The position numbers were made by a program, and so were the translations under genes. The notes beneath the pieces were generated by a model. The model ran no database searches. It saw only the letters and a list, made by a program, of their open reading frames with translations, and was not told where the DNA came from. A DNA stretch of 64,000 nt from CBDFGE01 sp965247055 (GTDB lineage Bacteria > Chloroflexota > Dehalococcoidia > Lucifugimonadales > JAGWBF01): the NCBI GenBank assembly GCA_965247055.1, contig CBDFGE010000002.1:186001-250000 (forward strand), read 5' to 3'. Positions 1 to 8,607 of the stretch are shown here, one piece after another (position 1 is the first letter of the stretch; every line of letters begins with the position of its first letter).

Positions 1-3000
1 TGACAACCGCCGGCTGGGACACCTCGACGTCCGGGCTTTCGCTGGTGATGACGATGCTCTCGTCCCCCTCTACGATATCGTCGTCCACCAGGGTGACGCT
101 CAGCGTCGCCCTGGCGCTGGTCTGTCCTGCCGGTATGATGACGGCGGGCAGTTCCCCGGCCGTGGTGTAGTCGTCGCCGGAGACGGCGCTGCCGGAACCG
201 ATGGCGAGAGGAACCGTTATCGGGTCCTCCAGAACTCCGTCGTCCAGAGCAGCCGTCACGGTGATGGAGGCGGTCCCGTCACCCTCTCCCACCGAAGCCG
301 GGCTCGCCGACAGGCTGACATCCGTCACGTCAGTCACGGCGATGGCGACATTGATAAAGTCCCGACCACCCCGACCATCCCACACCCGCATTCGCAGTGA
401 GTACTCGGCCTTCACCTCGTAATTCAACTCAGTATCGGTGGTGATCTGCCCTGTATCTCGGTCCACATTGAACGACTCGTGGTCCTCCACGCTCAACAGC
501 GAGTATCTCAAGCTATCGCCGTCCGAGTCCCTGGCCCGCACCGGCTCCCCCACCTCCGTGCCCACCGGGGCGTTCTCCGCTACGCTTCGGGTGGCGCTCG
601 TCCCCTCGGTGAACCTCGGTGAGCGGTTACTCGGGGGGTCGTCTTCGCCTGAAGGCGGCGTGTCATCGTCGGTGATGGTGATGGCGATCGACGAGGGGCT
701 GCCCAGCACAGGCGCGGCTTCCCCTTCCCCGCCTGTGGGGTTGGAGAGGGTGATGGTGAAGGTCTCATTGCCCTCCACGCTGCCGTCCTCGGTCGTCTGT
801 ACCGTGACTTGCCGCTCTAAGGCGTCCGACGGGAAGGTGAGTGTCCTTGACTCCGCAGTGTAGTCCCCACTCCCAGCGGTGCCATGAGATGTGGCGAAGC
901 GCACCTCAATGTTCTCCGTCCGGATCACATCGCTGGGGCTGAGGGTCACCGTGTAGGCGGCAGAGCCTCCTTCAACGATGGCGGAGTCCCCGTGCAGCGT
1001 CACCGTGATGGGGTCGCTCTCGGCGATGGTCACGGAGGATGCCGAGGTGTCCACCGTGATCGGGTCCGAGACGCCGCTGGTGACCGCGCCCAGCGATACG
1101 CTGAAGGTCTCCGCCGCCTCCGACAGCAGGTCGTCCTCTATGAGTATGGCGAAGGTCTGCGTCAGAGACCCCGCCTCTAAGGTGACGCTGCCCGACGATG
1201 CGCCGTAGTCCGTAGACGCAGCGGCGCCCCCGGCGTCCACCGACCAGTCCACCGTGACGTCGTCGGCGACGGCCTTGGAGAGGGTCACCGTGAAGGCGGC
1301 GTTCTCACCCTCGCTCACAGTCGTTGAGGAGGGGGTGAGGGACAGGGTCGGCAGGTCGTCGTCGGTGATGGTGACCACGGCATCGGTCACCGTAATCCCC
1401 GTGCCCTCGCCGGTGATGACGATGGTCTCGTCCCCCTCTATGTCATTGTCTTCCAGCGGGGTGATGGTGAGCGTCGTTGTCGCGCTGAGCTGGTTCGCCG
1501 GTATCGTGATGGTGATGGGCAGCTCCTCCGCCGTGGTGTAGTCGTCGCCAGGGCTGGCGCTGCCGGACAACGCCGATATGGTGACGCTGACGCCGCTGGG
1601 GCCCCCGGTCACCGTCGCCGTCACGGTGATGGCGGTGGCCTCGTCACTCTCGCCCACCGAAGCCGGGCTCGCCGACAGACTGATTGCCAAGTCTTGGACC
1701 TGCACGTTGACGTCGAAGGTCCGGGAGCTAACTCCGTCGGAAGCGGTGACTGTGACAGAGTATTCGTTGGAGGTTCCGCTGCTGCCGTCGGGGTTTTGGC
1801 CGCCGGTTGGAGCTTCGTAGTTTGGCGGCTGGTCGAACGTCAACACCCCTTCGCTGCTGATTGTGAGGTCATCCGTGTCAGCGCCCGACAGACTCCATGT
1901 GATGGTTCCGCCGGTTAGACCGGCCGCTCCAAACCTGGCCACCGCCTCGGCGCCGTTTTCCGGGTAGGACATTATCAGGGAGTTCAGCTCCGTCCCGTCC
2001 GCCCAGACTGGCGCGGTCAGATGGTTGTCATACACCCAGAGGCGCTCCAGCTTGGTGAGGTTGCCCAGCTCCGGTGGGATGCCCCCGCTGAGTTGGTTGT
2101 CGTGGAGGAACAGCTGGGTCAGATTGGAGAGGTCTTCTAGCTCCGGCGGAACGGCGCCGCTGAGTTGGTTGTCGGAGAGGACCAGTGAGATCAGACTGGA
2201 GAGGTCGCCCAGCTCCGTGGGAATGGGACCGCTGAGTTGGTTGTTCCGGAGGCCCAGACGGATCAGATTGGAGAGGTCGCCCAGCTCCGTGGGAATGGGA
2301 CCGTTGAGCTGGTTGCCGGAGAGGTCCAGTAAGGTCAGATTGGGGAGGTTGCCCAGCTCCGGTGGGATGTCCCCGCTGAGCTGGTTGTTGGAGAGGCCCA
2401 GAAAGGTCAGACTGGAGAAGTCGCCCAGCTCCGTGGGAATGGGACCGCTGAGCTGGTTGGAGCGGAGGTCCAGGACGGTCAGATTGGAGAAGTCGCCCAG
2501 CTCCGTGGGAATGGGACCGCTGAGCTGGTTGGAGCGGAGGTCCAGGACGGTCAGATTGGAGAGGTCGCCCAGCTCCGTGGGAATGGGACCGCTGAGCTGG
2601 TTGGAGCGGAGGTCCAGGACGGTCAGATTGGAGAGGTCGCCCAGCTCCGTGGGAATGGGACCGCTGAGCTGGTTGGAGCGGAGGTCCAGGACGGTCAGAT
2701 TGGAGAGGTCGCCCAGCTCCGTGGGAATGGGACCGCTGAGTTGGTTGTTCCGGAGGCCCAGACGGATCAGATTGGAGAGGTCGCCCAGCTCCGTGGGAAT
2801 GGGACCGTTGAGCTGGTTGCCGGAGAGGTCCAGTAAGGTCAGATTGGGGAGGTTGCCCAGCTCCGGTGGGATGTCCCCGCTGAGCTGGTTGTTGGAGAGG
2901 CCCAGAAAGGTCAGACTGGAGAAGTCGCCCAGCTCCGTGGGAATGGGACCGCTGAGCTGGTTGGAGCGGAGGTCCAGGACGGTCAGATTGGAGAGGTCGC

Positions 3001-3778
3001 CCAGCTCCGTGGGAATGGGACCGCTGAGCCGGTTGTTCCAGAGGTTCAGATGGATCAGATTGGAGAGGTCGCCCAGCTCGGAGGGGATGGAACCGCTGAG
3101 CTGGTTGTCGCCGAGGTCCAGGACGGTCAGACTGGAGAGGTCGCCCAGCTCCGGAGGAATGGGATCGCTGAGCCGGTTGTCGTGGAGGTACAGCTCGGTC
3201 AGATTGGAGAGGTCGCCCAGCTCGGCAGGGATCGTCCCCGTCAGGTTCTTGCTATTCAGACCTACCCCTGTCACCCGATGCGGCGTGCCCCCAAAGGTGA
3301 TTCCCTCCCAATAGGTGATCGCCCTGTTCTCACTCCAATCCAGCGTCGCCGTTCCGGCGAGCTCGTCCTTGAGGGAGAGCAGCGTCTCGCAGTCGACGAC
3401 GAGGCCGGGGTTACCGGATGGATTGGGCACGACGGTCCCATTCGCGCAGTGGGACGTGGCCCGGACCGCGTCCTGGGACGCAACGACCACCGCCAGCGCC
3501 AGACCCAAAACGACGGCCGAAAGCGCCCACGCCCGGAGAGGAGCGCGTACGCCGGAGAACGGCTTAGCCGTGAAGGTGCGGCGCAACTGCGCCGGGATGG
3601 CCCGCAACAGGTACTCCCACCCTATTCGCAAGAGACCTGGGGTGGAGCGACCAATATCGGGGGGGGGGGGGGTACGTCCAGATTTGCCGTCAGCGTCCTC
3701 CTGTTCTATAGTAGTTAAGTCCCATAGAAAATCCAGCAAATGGCCCTCGGCCTCAATCCTGCCCGTTGCAGCTTGCAC
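1..3778 (-). CDS. Partial surface protein: LRR, cadherin-like and Calx-beta domains
   Basis: The reverse-strand frame is open to the left window edge, so the C-terminus is missing. I take GTG at 3778 as the start; the frame opens just upstream at a TAA and no good Shine-Dalgarno is visible, so the start is uncertain. Order: charged N-terminus with a four-proline stretch (residues 37-40, encoded by a C14 tract), one hydrophobic segment (about 82-101, signal anchor or signal peptide), a short Cys-containing cap, then about 17 plant-type 24-residue LRRs (consensus GPIPTELGDLSNLTVLDL, about residues 180-584), a cadherin-like domain (about 611-696), and several Calx-beta units with the signatures DDDxxEGDExxxI and SLSASPASVGE. 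A second cadherin-like stretch (ENAPVGTEVG) lies between Calx-beta units. This architecture is typical of exported adhesins of environmental bacteria. The ligand is unknown. Confidence 0.8.
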   Translation of the reverse strand, partial: MQAATGRIEAEGHLLDFLWDLTTIEQEDADGKSGRTPPPPDIGRSTPGLLRIGWEYLLRAIPAQLRRTFTAKPFSGVRAPLRAWALSAVVLGLALAVVVASQDAVRATSHCANGTVVPNPSGNPGLVVDCETLLSLKDELAGTATLDWSENRAITYWEGITFGGTPHRVTGVGLNSKNLTGTIPAELGDLSNLTELYLHDNRLSDPIPPELGDLSSLTVLDLGDNQLSGSIPSELGDLSNLIHLNLWNNRLSGPIPTELGDLSNLTVLDLRSNQLSGPIPTELGDFSSLTFLGLSNNQLSGDIPPELGNLPNLTLLDLSGNQLNGPIPTELGDLSNLIRLGLRNNQLSGPIPTELGDLSNLTVLDLRSNQLSGPIPTELGDLSNLTVLDLRSNQLSGPIPTELGDLSNLTVLDLRSNQLSGPIPTELGDFSNLTVLDLRSNQLSGPIPTELGDFSSLTFLGLSNNQLSGDIPPELGNLPNLTLLDLSGNQLNGPIPTELGDLSNLIRLGLRNNQLSGPIPTELGDLSSLISLVLSDNQLSGAVPPELEDLSNLTQLFLHDNQLSGGIPPELGNLTKLERLWVYDNHLTAPVWADGTELNSLIMSYPENGAEAVARFGAAGLTGGTITWSLSGADTDDLTISSEGVLTFDQPPNYEAPTGGQNPDGSSGTSNEYSVTVTASDGVSSRTFDVNVQVQDLAISLSASPASVGESDEATAITVTATVTGGPSGVSVTISALSGSASPGDDYTTAEELPITITIPANQLSATTTLTITPLEDNDIEGDETIVITGEGTGITVTDAVVTITDDDLPTLSLTPSSTTVSEGENAAFTVTLSKAVADDVTVDWSVDAGGAAASTDYGASSGSVTLEAGSLTQTFAILIEDDLLSEAAETFSVSLGAVTSGVSDPITVDTSASSVTIAESDPITVTLHGDSAIVEGGSAAYTVTLSPSDVIRTENIEVRFATSHGTAGSGDYTAESRTLTFPSDALERQVTVQTTEDGSVEGNETFTITLSNPTGGEGEAAPVLGSPSSIAITITDDDTPPSGEDDPPSNRSPRFTEGTSATRSVAENAPVGTEVGEPVRARDSDGDSLRYSLLSVEDHESFNVDRDTGQITTDTELNYEVKAEYSLRMRVWDGRGGRDFINVAIAVTDVTDVSLSASPASVGEGDGTASITVTAALDDGVLEDPITVPLAIGSGSAVSGDDYTTAGELPAVIIPAGQTSARATLSVTLVDDDIVEGDESIVITSESPDVEVSQPAVV
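2025..3240 (-). repeat. Tandem 72-bp leucine-rich repeat array
   Basis: About 17 tandem units of 72 bp encode 24-residue LRRs of the LxxLxxLxLxxNQLSGPIP type. A block of several units (about 2240-2500) recurs nearly base for base about 500 bp further on (2739-2999), and single units inside it are nearly identical, so the array has grown by recent unequal recombination. Confidence 0.85.
3659..3672. repeat. G14/C14 homopolymer inside the LRR protein gene
   Basis: Fourteen consecutive G on the plus strand (C14 in the sense of the gene). At 14 units the upstream GTG-initiated frame is in phase with the membrane segment and LRRs, reading Thr-Pro-Pro-Pro-Pro-Asp. Gain or loss of one base would shift the frame; one alternative frame reaches a TAG within about 40 bases. 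Confidence 0.85.
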
Positions 3779-3789
3779 CCCACCCGTTT

Positions 3790-4088
3790 AGGGAGGAGCC
3801 GTCCGGTGGGTGAAGGGTTACCGGACGAGGTTCCGCGCTAGGCAGCCTGTGCGGACATCGAGGGCCCCACTTGCCTGGACCAATTGGCAACTCATTATAC
3901 TATGTTCGTTGCCTGTTGCCCAGCAAGATGTACTCGTTCGGTACACTGGTGACGGTTGAGCCCCTTTCACTGAGGCGCCGGGCGTTTGGAGGAGTGCAGC
4001 CAGAGTGAGGTAGCTGAGGTTCTGGTGGTGGCGGACGCTGTTGCAGATGTGCTTCCAGGCCGGTACAAGCGACGGCTGCCATGAACCC
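3790..4088. other. Intergenic, no gene recognised
   Basis: Short frames exist on both strands, but none has a convincing start, ribosome site or family pattern. It separates the LRR gene (reading left) from a decayed toxin fragment. Confidence 0.5.
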
Positions 4089-4229
4089 CTACACCTCATC
4101 GAACTCTTCTATCCAGTGCACGCGCCCGTCGTCCTCCCTGGCGGACTGATAGAGCTTCTCGTCGGCAGTCCATAGATCGCAGCCTAGACCCTCGGCCAAC
4201 GACAAGTGCGTACAGAACCTACTCTATAG
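4089..4229 (-). pseudogene. PIN-domain (VapC-type) C-terminal fragment
   Basis: The reverse frame ending at TAG 4089-4091 reads ..HLSLAEGLGCDLWTADEKLY.. and ends in WIEEFDEV. The pattern A-EGLGC-LWTADEKLY is the C-terminal part of PIN ribonucleases, with the last acidic residue in TADE. Only about 45 residues remain; the N-terminal part with the first Asp is absent, and there is no start codon in frame. No antitoxin gene is next to it. I read it as a remnant. Confidence 0.55.
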
Positions 4230-4269
4230 TACGTGGTGCGTGGGGATACCTCCCGGTCGCCGCCCGGTA

Positions 4270-4641
4270 TCACTCCATCGCCTGCACGACTACACGACCG
4301 CCGTCGACGATTTCCACATACAAGCTATGGCTGTCGAGCAAGAGCATACCTACCAGGGGCATGGCATCCGCCACGTAGGTATCCACGTATCTCGGCTGGC
4401 CGTCCCAGAGCACCGTGACATCGTATATGTCGAAGGTCTCCTCGCTGCCGTTGGCCAGGGTCGCCCGGCCACGACTTTGAAAGGATAGCCCCAGTTCTGC
4501 GACCATCGCGGGCGGCTAGGTCAGAAAGCCGCTGTAACCGGTGTCAATCACGGCGTCGATTTGCCGTGCCTGTCCTGCCAGGCCGCGCAAGGGGACGTTT
4601 ATGACCGCTTCGTAGGCAGCGTTCACTACCCCCTCGATCAC
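4270..4641 (-). pseudogene. Clan AA aspartic protease, interrupted by an amber codon
   Basis: From GTG 4641 the frame reads MIEGVVNAAYEAVINVPLRG.. then DTGYSGFLT, a retropepsin-like catalytic DTG loop, then TAG (4516-4518), then PPAMVAELGL.. through ..VADAMPLVGMLLLDSHSL.. to the end. Single-domain bacterial clan AA proteases of this kind usually have Leu at the TAG position (FLTLPP), a one-base change from TTG. Both halves are otherwise intact and total about 123 codons, the usual family length. It lies next to a PIN fragment, a common pairing, and both look decayed. Confidence 0.6.
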
Positions 4642-4990
4642 TCGGCTCTCCGCAAGGGTCGGCCCCCGAAGCTGACCAGCGCCCCATATCCGACCCGGAC
4701 GCTCCAGACATCGGCATTCGGGCATCACTCTCGCAGACGCTTTGACGCGGCAGAAACGGTGTCACCAACGGCGTAGCAGCCGCTGTCGACGTCGATGGCG
4801 ACTATTTCCCCGTGATGGGTCTCTTCGACCTGTGGCCGGATGTCCCGCTCGTATATCTCGTCGCCGAGGCGGGCCGGGCTGGTATCGTCACCTCTTCCCT
4901 CCCTCTCACAGGCGTTCTTCTACACCTGAGATTCTACGCTTCCCGACGATTTCGGACAACAAAAAAGCCCGCATACACACGAGCTTGTGG
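4642..4990. other. Intergenic, nothing recognised
   Basis: No reading frame with family resemblance on either strand. It lies between the broken protease and the terminator of the mobile cassette. Confidence 0.4.
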
Positions 4991-4992
4991 AA

Positions 4993-5036
4993 GGGTGGAG
5001 GCCATCACAGATATGGCGATGGCCTCCACCCTTTTT
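4993..5036 (+). terminator. Strong hairpin with T5 tail
   Basis: GGGTGGAGGCCATC (4993-5006) pairs perfectly with GATGGCCTCCACCC (5018-5031), followed by five T; flanking A and T extend the stem. The T tail is on the plus strand, but the position is the downstream end of the reverse-strand cassette, so it may work in both directions. Confidence 0.7.
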
Positions 5037-5055
5037 CTACGCAGCGGTCAACGTC

Positions 5056-5245
5056 CTACGCAACCCGCTCGGCCTCCCTTTCCTGCTCCATGCTGAGCGC
5101 CCACTCGAACATGGAGAGGGTCGCGGGTCTCCGCTTCCCGTTCTTCTTCGGCTTCACCGGCTCCTCGACCAAGAACTCGGCCCAGGAAAAACACCGACTG
5201 CTGCGGCTCCGGGGCCTCGTCGCGCCATCGGCCGTGACCCCGGCG
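5056..5245 (-). pseudogene. Small conserved ORF remnant at cassette end (copy A)
   Basis: The reverse frame ending at TAG 5056-5058 reads AEFLVEEPVKPKKNGKRRPA.. and ..FEWALSMEQEREAERVA. The same sequence, frameshifted, occurs downstream of the second cassette (20.2-20.4 kb): AEFIAEEPVK.. then HEWALKLEQEREEEL in another frame. Conservation at protein level between diverged copies suggests it once coded. No clear start codon is seen. Function unknown. Confidence 0.35.
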
Positions 5246-5262
5246 TTTCCCCCGCTGTTGGA

Positions 5263-6432
5263 CTAGGCAGCCGCCGCCATCTTAGGTTGCGTCAACATGG
5301 CGGAGCAGCCCCTTTCAACAACGGGAGTCACCGACACCCGGCCCCGGCCGTCGTACCCCGCGCGATACGCGTAGTCCACTTTCGCACCCCAGGGCACGCG
5401 ACCGCCGATACGAACGGCGCCGCCTCCGACCATATGCCCAGGACCCCCGGCGCCGCGCACCACCATCCCGCTCCGCTCGCCCTTCCGCCAACCCAACACC
5501 TTCACCTCGGCGGGCATGACCCGCTCCTCCGCCTCAGACCGCTGGAACAGAACCCCGTGCAGCTCCTTCAGCACGCCCGGCGACGGGTTGTTCCTGCCGT
5601 TCATGATCTGGGAGAGGTTGGCGGAGCTGATGCCGGCGCGCCGTGCGACCTCGTTCTGGCTGAAGCCGTGGGCGTTCATCCGGTCCCACACGGCCTCCCG
5701 GTCGATGCAGGCGGGCTGCGCGGGCGCGACCTTCGCCGGAGCCTCCAGCGCCGACTCCATCCTGGCCTGGACCTTCACGCCCATGTTCCTATGACCCCGC
5801 GCCACCATTGACATGTAGCCGTAGGACACGCCCGCGCGGTCGGCCAGGTCCCGCAGGCTCATGCCCAGCTCCCTGGCCCGCTCCCTGATGTAGCTGCTCT
5901 CCCCGCTCACCACGCATCCCTGGCGGTTGGCGCACTGCGCGGGCGCGATCTTCGCCGGAGCCTCCAACGCCGACTCGACCCGCGCCTGGACCTTCACGCC
6001 CATGTTCCTGCGGCCGCGCGACACCTGCGCCATGTAGCCGTAGGACACCCCCACTCGGTCGGACAGGTCCTGCATGCTCATGCCCAGCCCACGGGCCCGC
6101 TCTCGGATGTAGCTGCTCTCGCCGCTCACCACGCCGCCTTGGCGGTAGACGACCCCTTGTCCTGGGACCTCTCCCAGCACCGGCGCAGCCTTTTCACGCA
6201 TCTTCGGAGTCCACGGCCTGCCCCCCGTCGCAATCTGCGACAGGTGGCCCGCAGACACCCCCATCTTGGCCGCAAGCTCCTTCATGGTGAGTCCTCGCCG
6301 CCTGGCCGCAGCCCGAAGCTCACTCTCTGGCTTGCCAAGGTTCGATCCAGGTCCCGCCGCCCGGGCACGTATCTCCGGGGTCTGTTCCGTGCCTGATACG
6401 GGGGCGTACCTCTCAATGCTCGTAGTCGTCAT
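5263..6432 (-). CDS. Four-domain HTH (XRE/Cro-type) regulator
   Basis: Start ATG 6432 follows a strong site (AGGAGGAAGCGAC); the frame is open further upstream but without homology. The protein (389 residues) has four HTH units: one around LTMKELAAKMGVSAGHLSQI, two nearly identical middle units beginning VVSGESSYIRERAR and ending MGVKVQAR, and a fourth around FSQNEVARRAGISSANLSQI. The C-terminal part (VKVLGWRKGE.., GGGAVRIGGRVPWGAK) has no recognised family. Four tandem Cro-like units suggest binding to a repeated operator. The paralogue at 18.8 kb has three HTH units and a premature stop. A 13-bp inverted repeat lies in its leader. Confidence 0.75.
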   Translation of the reverse strand: MTTTSIERYAPVSGTEQTPEIRARAAGPGSNLGKPESELRAAARRRGLTMKELAAKMGVSAGHLSQIATGGRPWTPKMREKAAPVLGEVPGQGVVYRQGGVVSGESSYIRERARGLGMSMQDLSDRVGVSYGYMAQVSRGRRNMGVKVQARVESALEAPAKIAPAQCANRQGCVVSGESSYIRERARELGMSLRDLADRAGVSYGYMSMVARGHRNMGVKVQARMESALEAPAKVAPAQPACIDREAVWDRMNAHGFSQNEVARRAGISSANLSQIMNGRNNPSPGVLKELHGVLFQRSEAEERVMPAEVKVLGWRKGERSGMVVRGAGGPGHMVGGGAVRIGGRVPWGAKVDYAYRAGYDGRGRVSVTPVVERGCSAMLTQPKMAAAA

Positions 6433-6475
6433 GTCGCTTCCTCCTGTAATGAAGAAGCGGGACCGCCCCCTTCTT

Positions 6476-6523
6476 GGAGACAGTCCCGCTCGAATCCGTG
6501 TCCCGATGGCCGGGACTGTCTCC
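6476..6523 (-). promoter_or_regulatory. Inverted repeat in leader of the multi-HTH gene
   Basis: GGAGACAGTCCCG (6476-6488) and its perfect complement CGGGACTGTCTCC (6511-6523) are separated by 22 bases and lie 45-90 bases upstream of ATG 6432. It may be an operator for the regulator itself or an RNA hairpin. Confidence 0.5.
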
Positions 6524-7058
6524 TTGTAATGGTGTTTGTCCTGTGGCGAATGGCCGGTGCGGACTTCCCCAGGGGAAGCCGTGTGCGGGCCTGCCTGTGC
6601 GATGCACGCAGACAGGCAAGGCTCGTCGTGAATTAGGCATAGCTCCTCCCCCGATCGGAGTCGGTGGCAAGCTCTGGGCGGTGAGAGTGAGATGGGTGAG
6701 GCGGGAGGGAGTCCCGCAAGCAAGGGAGCGAAGCGAGCAAGCTCCGCAGTGGTGAAGTGATGCGGGGAGTGGGAGAAGCCGCTAGCGGGCGGAGCGTGCC
6801 GCCTGAGCCAGCAGGCGCAGGAAGCCAGCGCGTCGGCGGGGAAGGGCCGCAAGCTCTGCCGCGTCGGCAGCCAAGCAAGCTGGCCGCCACCCGCTCCATG
6901 CCCTGGGTGCCCAGGGCTACAACGGCGGGAAGGCCCCACTAGGTCAAGGCACGCCAGTCGAGCAGGCCCTCGGCGACCACTACCCAGGACGGCGCGGGGT
7001 CAAGCCGCCCAAGCCCAAGCGCCGGCTTGGGTCCGGCCCCCGGCCATGTGCCTATTGG
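6524..7058 (-). other. Decayed stretch, includes primase-start remnant
   Basis: In copy B the 156-residue gene overlaps the start of a primase gene. Here a matching GGAGGTGAGTC-ATG (ATG at 7068) reads MALANRHMAG.. but hits TGA after about 22 codons. The rest is GC-rich with frames on both strands that have no visible family pattern. I see no intact gene. Confidence 0.45.
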
Positions 7059-7529
7059 CTAAGGCCATGACTCACCTCCTATGGCCCTGAGACCCCGCAG
7101 GCTGCGGCTGGACAGAAGCTTGCCCGGCTGCCAGCGCATCCCCAGCACAGCCAGGACCTCCAGCGTCCCGTCGTCATGGGGGGACAGGGCCGCAGCCCTG
7201 CCGGTGCCCTGGCTGTACATCAGGATCTCCCGGTCGCCGAACCTGCGCTTGACCAGGCCGAGCCACTCGGCGTGTGCCCAGCGAGCTTCGCTCGCGTCTG
7301 CCTTGCCGGTGCCCACACCGGCGAAGACCGCCAGCGCCCCGTCCAGGTCGCCGGTCTGCCGCAGCCGTCTAGCGTCGTGGACGCTCCGGGCCACGGTCTC
7401 TGTCGTTGACTGCTCGCCGTTGCTGGCGAAGATCGCTGCTATCAGCCGGTCCACCAGCTCTTCGAGGCTGGGCCGGGTGGCCGCTCCCATCGTTCCTACC
7501 GTCCCTATGGTCGTTACTTGCGTCGTCAT
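7059..7529 (-). CDS. Conserved 156-residue mobile-cassette protein (copy A)
   Basis: Family not recognised. The protein starts MTTQVTTIGTVG and contains RPSLEELVDRLIAAIFASN, a helical segment (ARSVHDARRLRQTGDLDGAL) and a C-terminal half with ALSPHDDGTLEVLAVLGMRW. The paralogue at 17685-18155 has the same length, and the two differ mostly by conservative changes, so both are or were under selection. SLEELVDRL also occurs in small proteins of Chloroflexi phage-like elements. It is cytosolic with no membrane segment. Its place upstream of a primase start in copy B suggests a role in element replication; that is inference. Confidence 0.65.
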   Translation of the reverse strand: MTTQVTTIGTVGTMGAATRPSLEELVDRLIAAIFASNGEQSTTETVARSVHDARRLRQTGDLDGALAVFAGVGTGKADASEARWAHAEWLGLVKRRFGDREILMYSQGTGRAAALSPHDDGTLEVLAVLGMRWQPGKLLSSRSLRGLRAIGGESWP

Positions 7530-7643
7530 CTCTGCGCTCCTTTCGATTTGGTTTGCCTTCGGTCGTCAACTCACAACAAACGACGGCGCGAGCGCGAACG
7601 CCTGCACCGCCGTTGCTGCGATCCTGAATTCGTGGATATGTAG

Positions 7644-7946
7644 TTAACCTGTGGTCTGTTCGGCCTCACGCTCCCGGCGTCTGAGCCAGCGCTGATGCTC
7701 CCACTCCTCCCGCTGGGCTCGGCGATCCAACCACAGTCGGTGCTCCCGTTCCTGTCTACGTCTGCGCACGAACAGCGCCCCGATGCCCAGGCCCAGGAGG
7801 TTCAGGAAGAACAGCTCCAGACCTATGCCGGTGAGCAGTGGGGCGACCACCACCAGCGCAATCCCCAGCGGCTTACGCCGCCGCAGGAATCTCTCGGCCC
7901 TGACGGCGGCTGCCAGGACCCTTTGGCCTCGTTCCTTCTCGTGCAT
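7644..7946 (-). CDS. Small two-segment membrane protein (copy A)
   Basis: Start ATG 7946 follows AAAGGAGGTGCGT. 100 residues: a basic N-terminus (MHEKERGQRVLAAAVR.., FLRRRKPLG), two hydrophobic segments separated by a short turn (ALVVVAPLLTGIG and LFFLNLLGLGIGALFV), then a highly charged Arg/Glu tail. The hairpin topology with both ends cytoplasmic follows from the basic flanks. No enzymatic motif. The copy at 17.4 kb is frameshifted at its start, and a third, degenerate copy lies at 18.42-18.60 kb. Confidence 0.65.
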   Translation of the reverse strand: MHEKERGQRVLAAAVRAERFLRRRKPLGIALVVVAPLLTGIGLELFFLNLLGLGIGALFVRRRRQEREHRLWLDRRAQREEWEHQRWLRRREREAEQTTG

Positions 7947-7979
7947 ACGCACCTCCTTTGTTGTTGCCCACACTGGCAT

Positions 7980-8467
7980 CCGCGGCGCGGGTCTTCGCTA
8001 CTGGGTTGACTGTCGATGGACACACTCCGGCCACGGTGGGATGCCTCACGTGAACGCAGCGTGACTTGTCCCCGGCCTGGTCCGCGCATCGAACGCAGAG
8101 GGGCCAGGGTGGAAAAGACGCAGCTCGGCCAGGGTCTCTTCGTCGCAACGCGAGTTCTGGGGATCTACGAAGACGTGGCCCGGCTGTCCCAGGACGTGGT
8201 CACAGAACAGACGAGGGTGAATAAGGGCACAGCTCGACCAGGGTCAATATGGCGCATCGACTCTGGGGAAGCTGCGAAGACGCGAAGCGGCCAGCCTGCG
8301 ATGCAAATGGCAGACCGGCGCGTGTCGAAGCTGCGGCCTAGCTGTCTGAAGAGCTATGCCGCAGGCATGGGGAGACGGTCAGAGGGCATGGGGCACTCCA
8401 ACCGTCGTATCGAAAGGTCTCGATCCCTCTGGTACATCCCGGGCTCAGGGAAAGGACCCCCAGGTTT
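7980..8467. other. Long intergenic region with direct repeats (copy A)
   Basis: About 650 bases separate the membrane-protein gene from the coiled-coil gene. A segment around CAGCTCGGCCAGGGTCTC (about 8120) recurs imperfectly about 110 bases later (around 8230). Plus-strand frames exist (8016-8471), but the matching frame in copy B stops early. The region could be a replication or regulatory region of the element; it is not clearly coding. Confidence 0.45.
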
Positions 8468-8607
8468 CTAAGGCAAAGAAACACTGGAAAAACCTGATAA
8501 CGATCTCAGTATTACGCCCCATCTCCCCTTTGGCAATACTTTCGGGGCCTTACCACCCACATCACTTGCACTCATGCAGCAAACATGGTGCGGAGATGAC
8601 GCAGCGC

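Noticed and set aside
201..1918. Plus-strand frames rich in Ser and Val
   Set aside because: Shadows of the Calx-beta and cadherin-like domains on the reverse strand.
2240..3000. Regular repeats as a possible CRISPR array
   Set aside because: 72-bp period without unique spacers, all coding for LRRs. No cas genes.
2025..3718. Long plus-strand frames across the LRR region
   Set aside because: Antisense of the 72-bp repeats. The reverse strand gives canonical LRRs and a continuous gene.
8016..8471. Plus-strand frame of 151 codons
   Set aside because: Its counterpart in cassette B stops early, no ribosome site is seen, and the composition follows the direct repeats.
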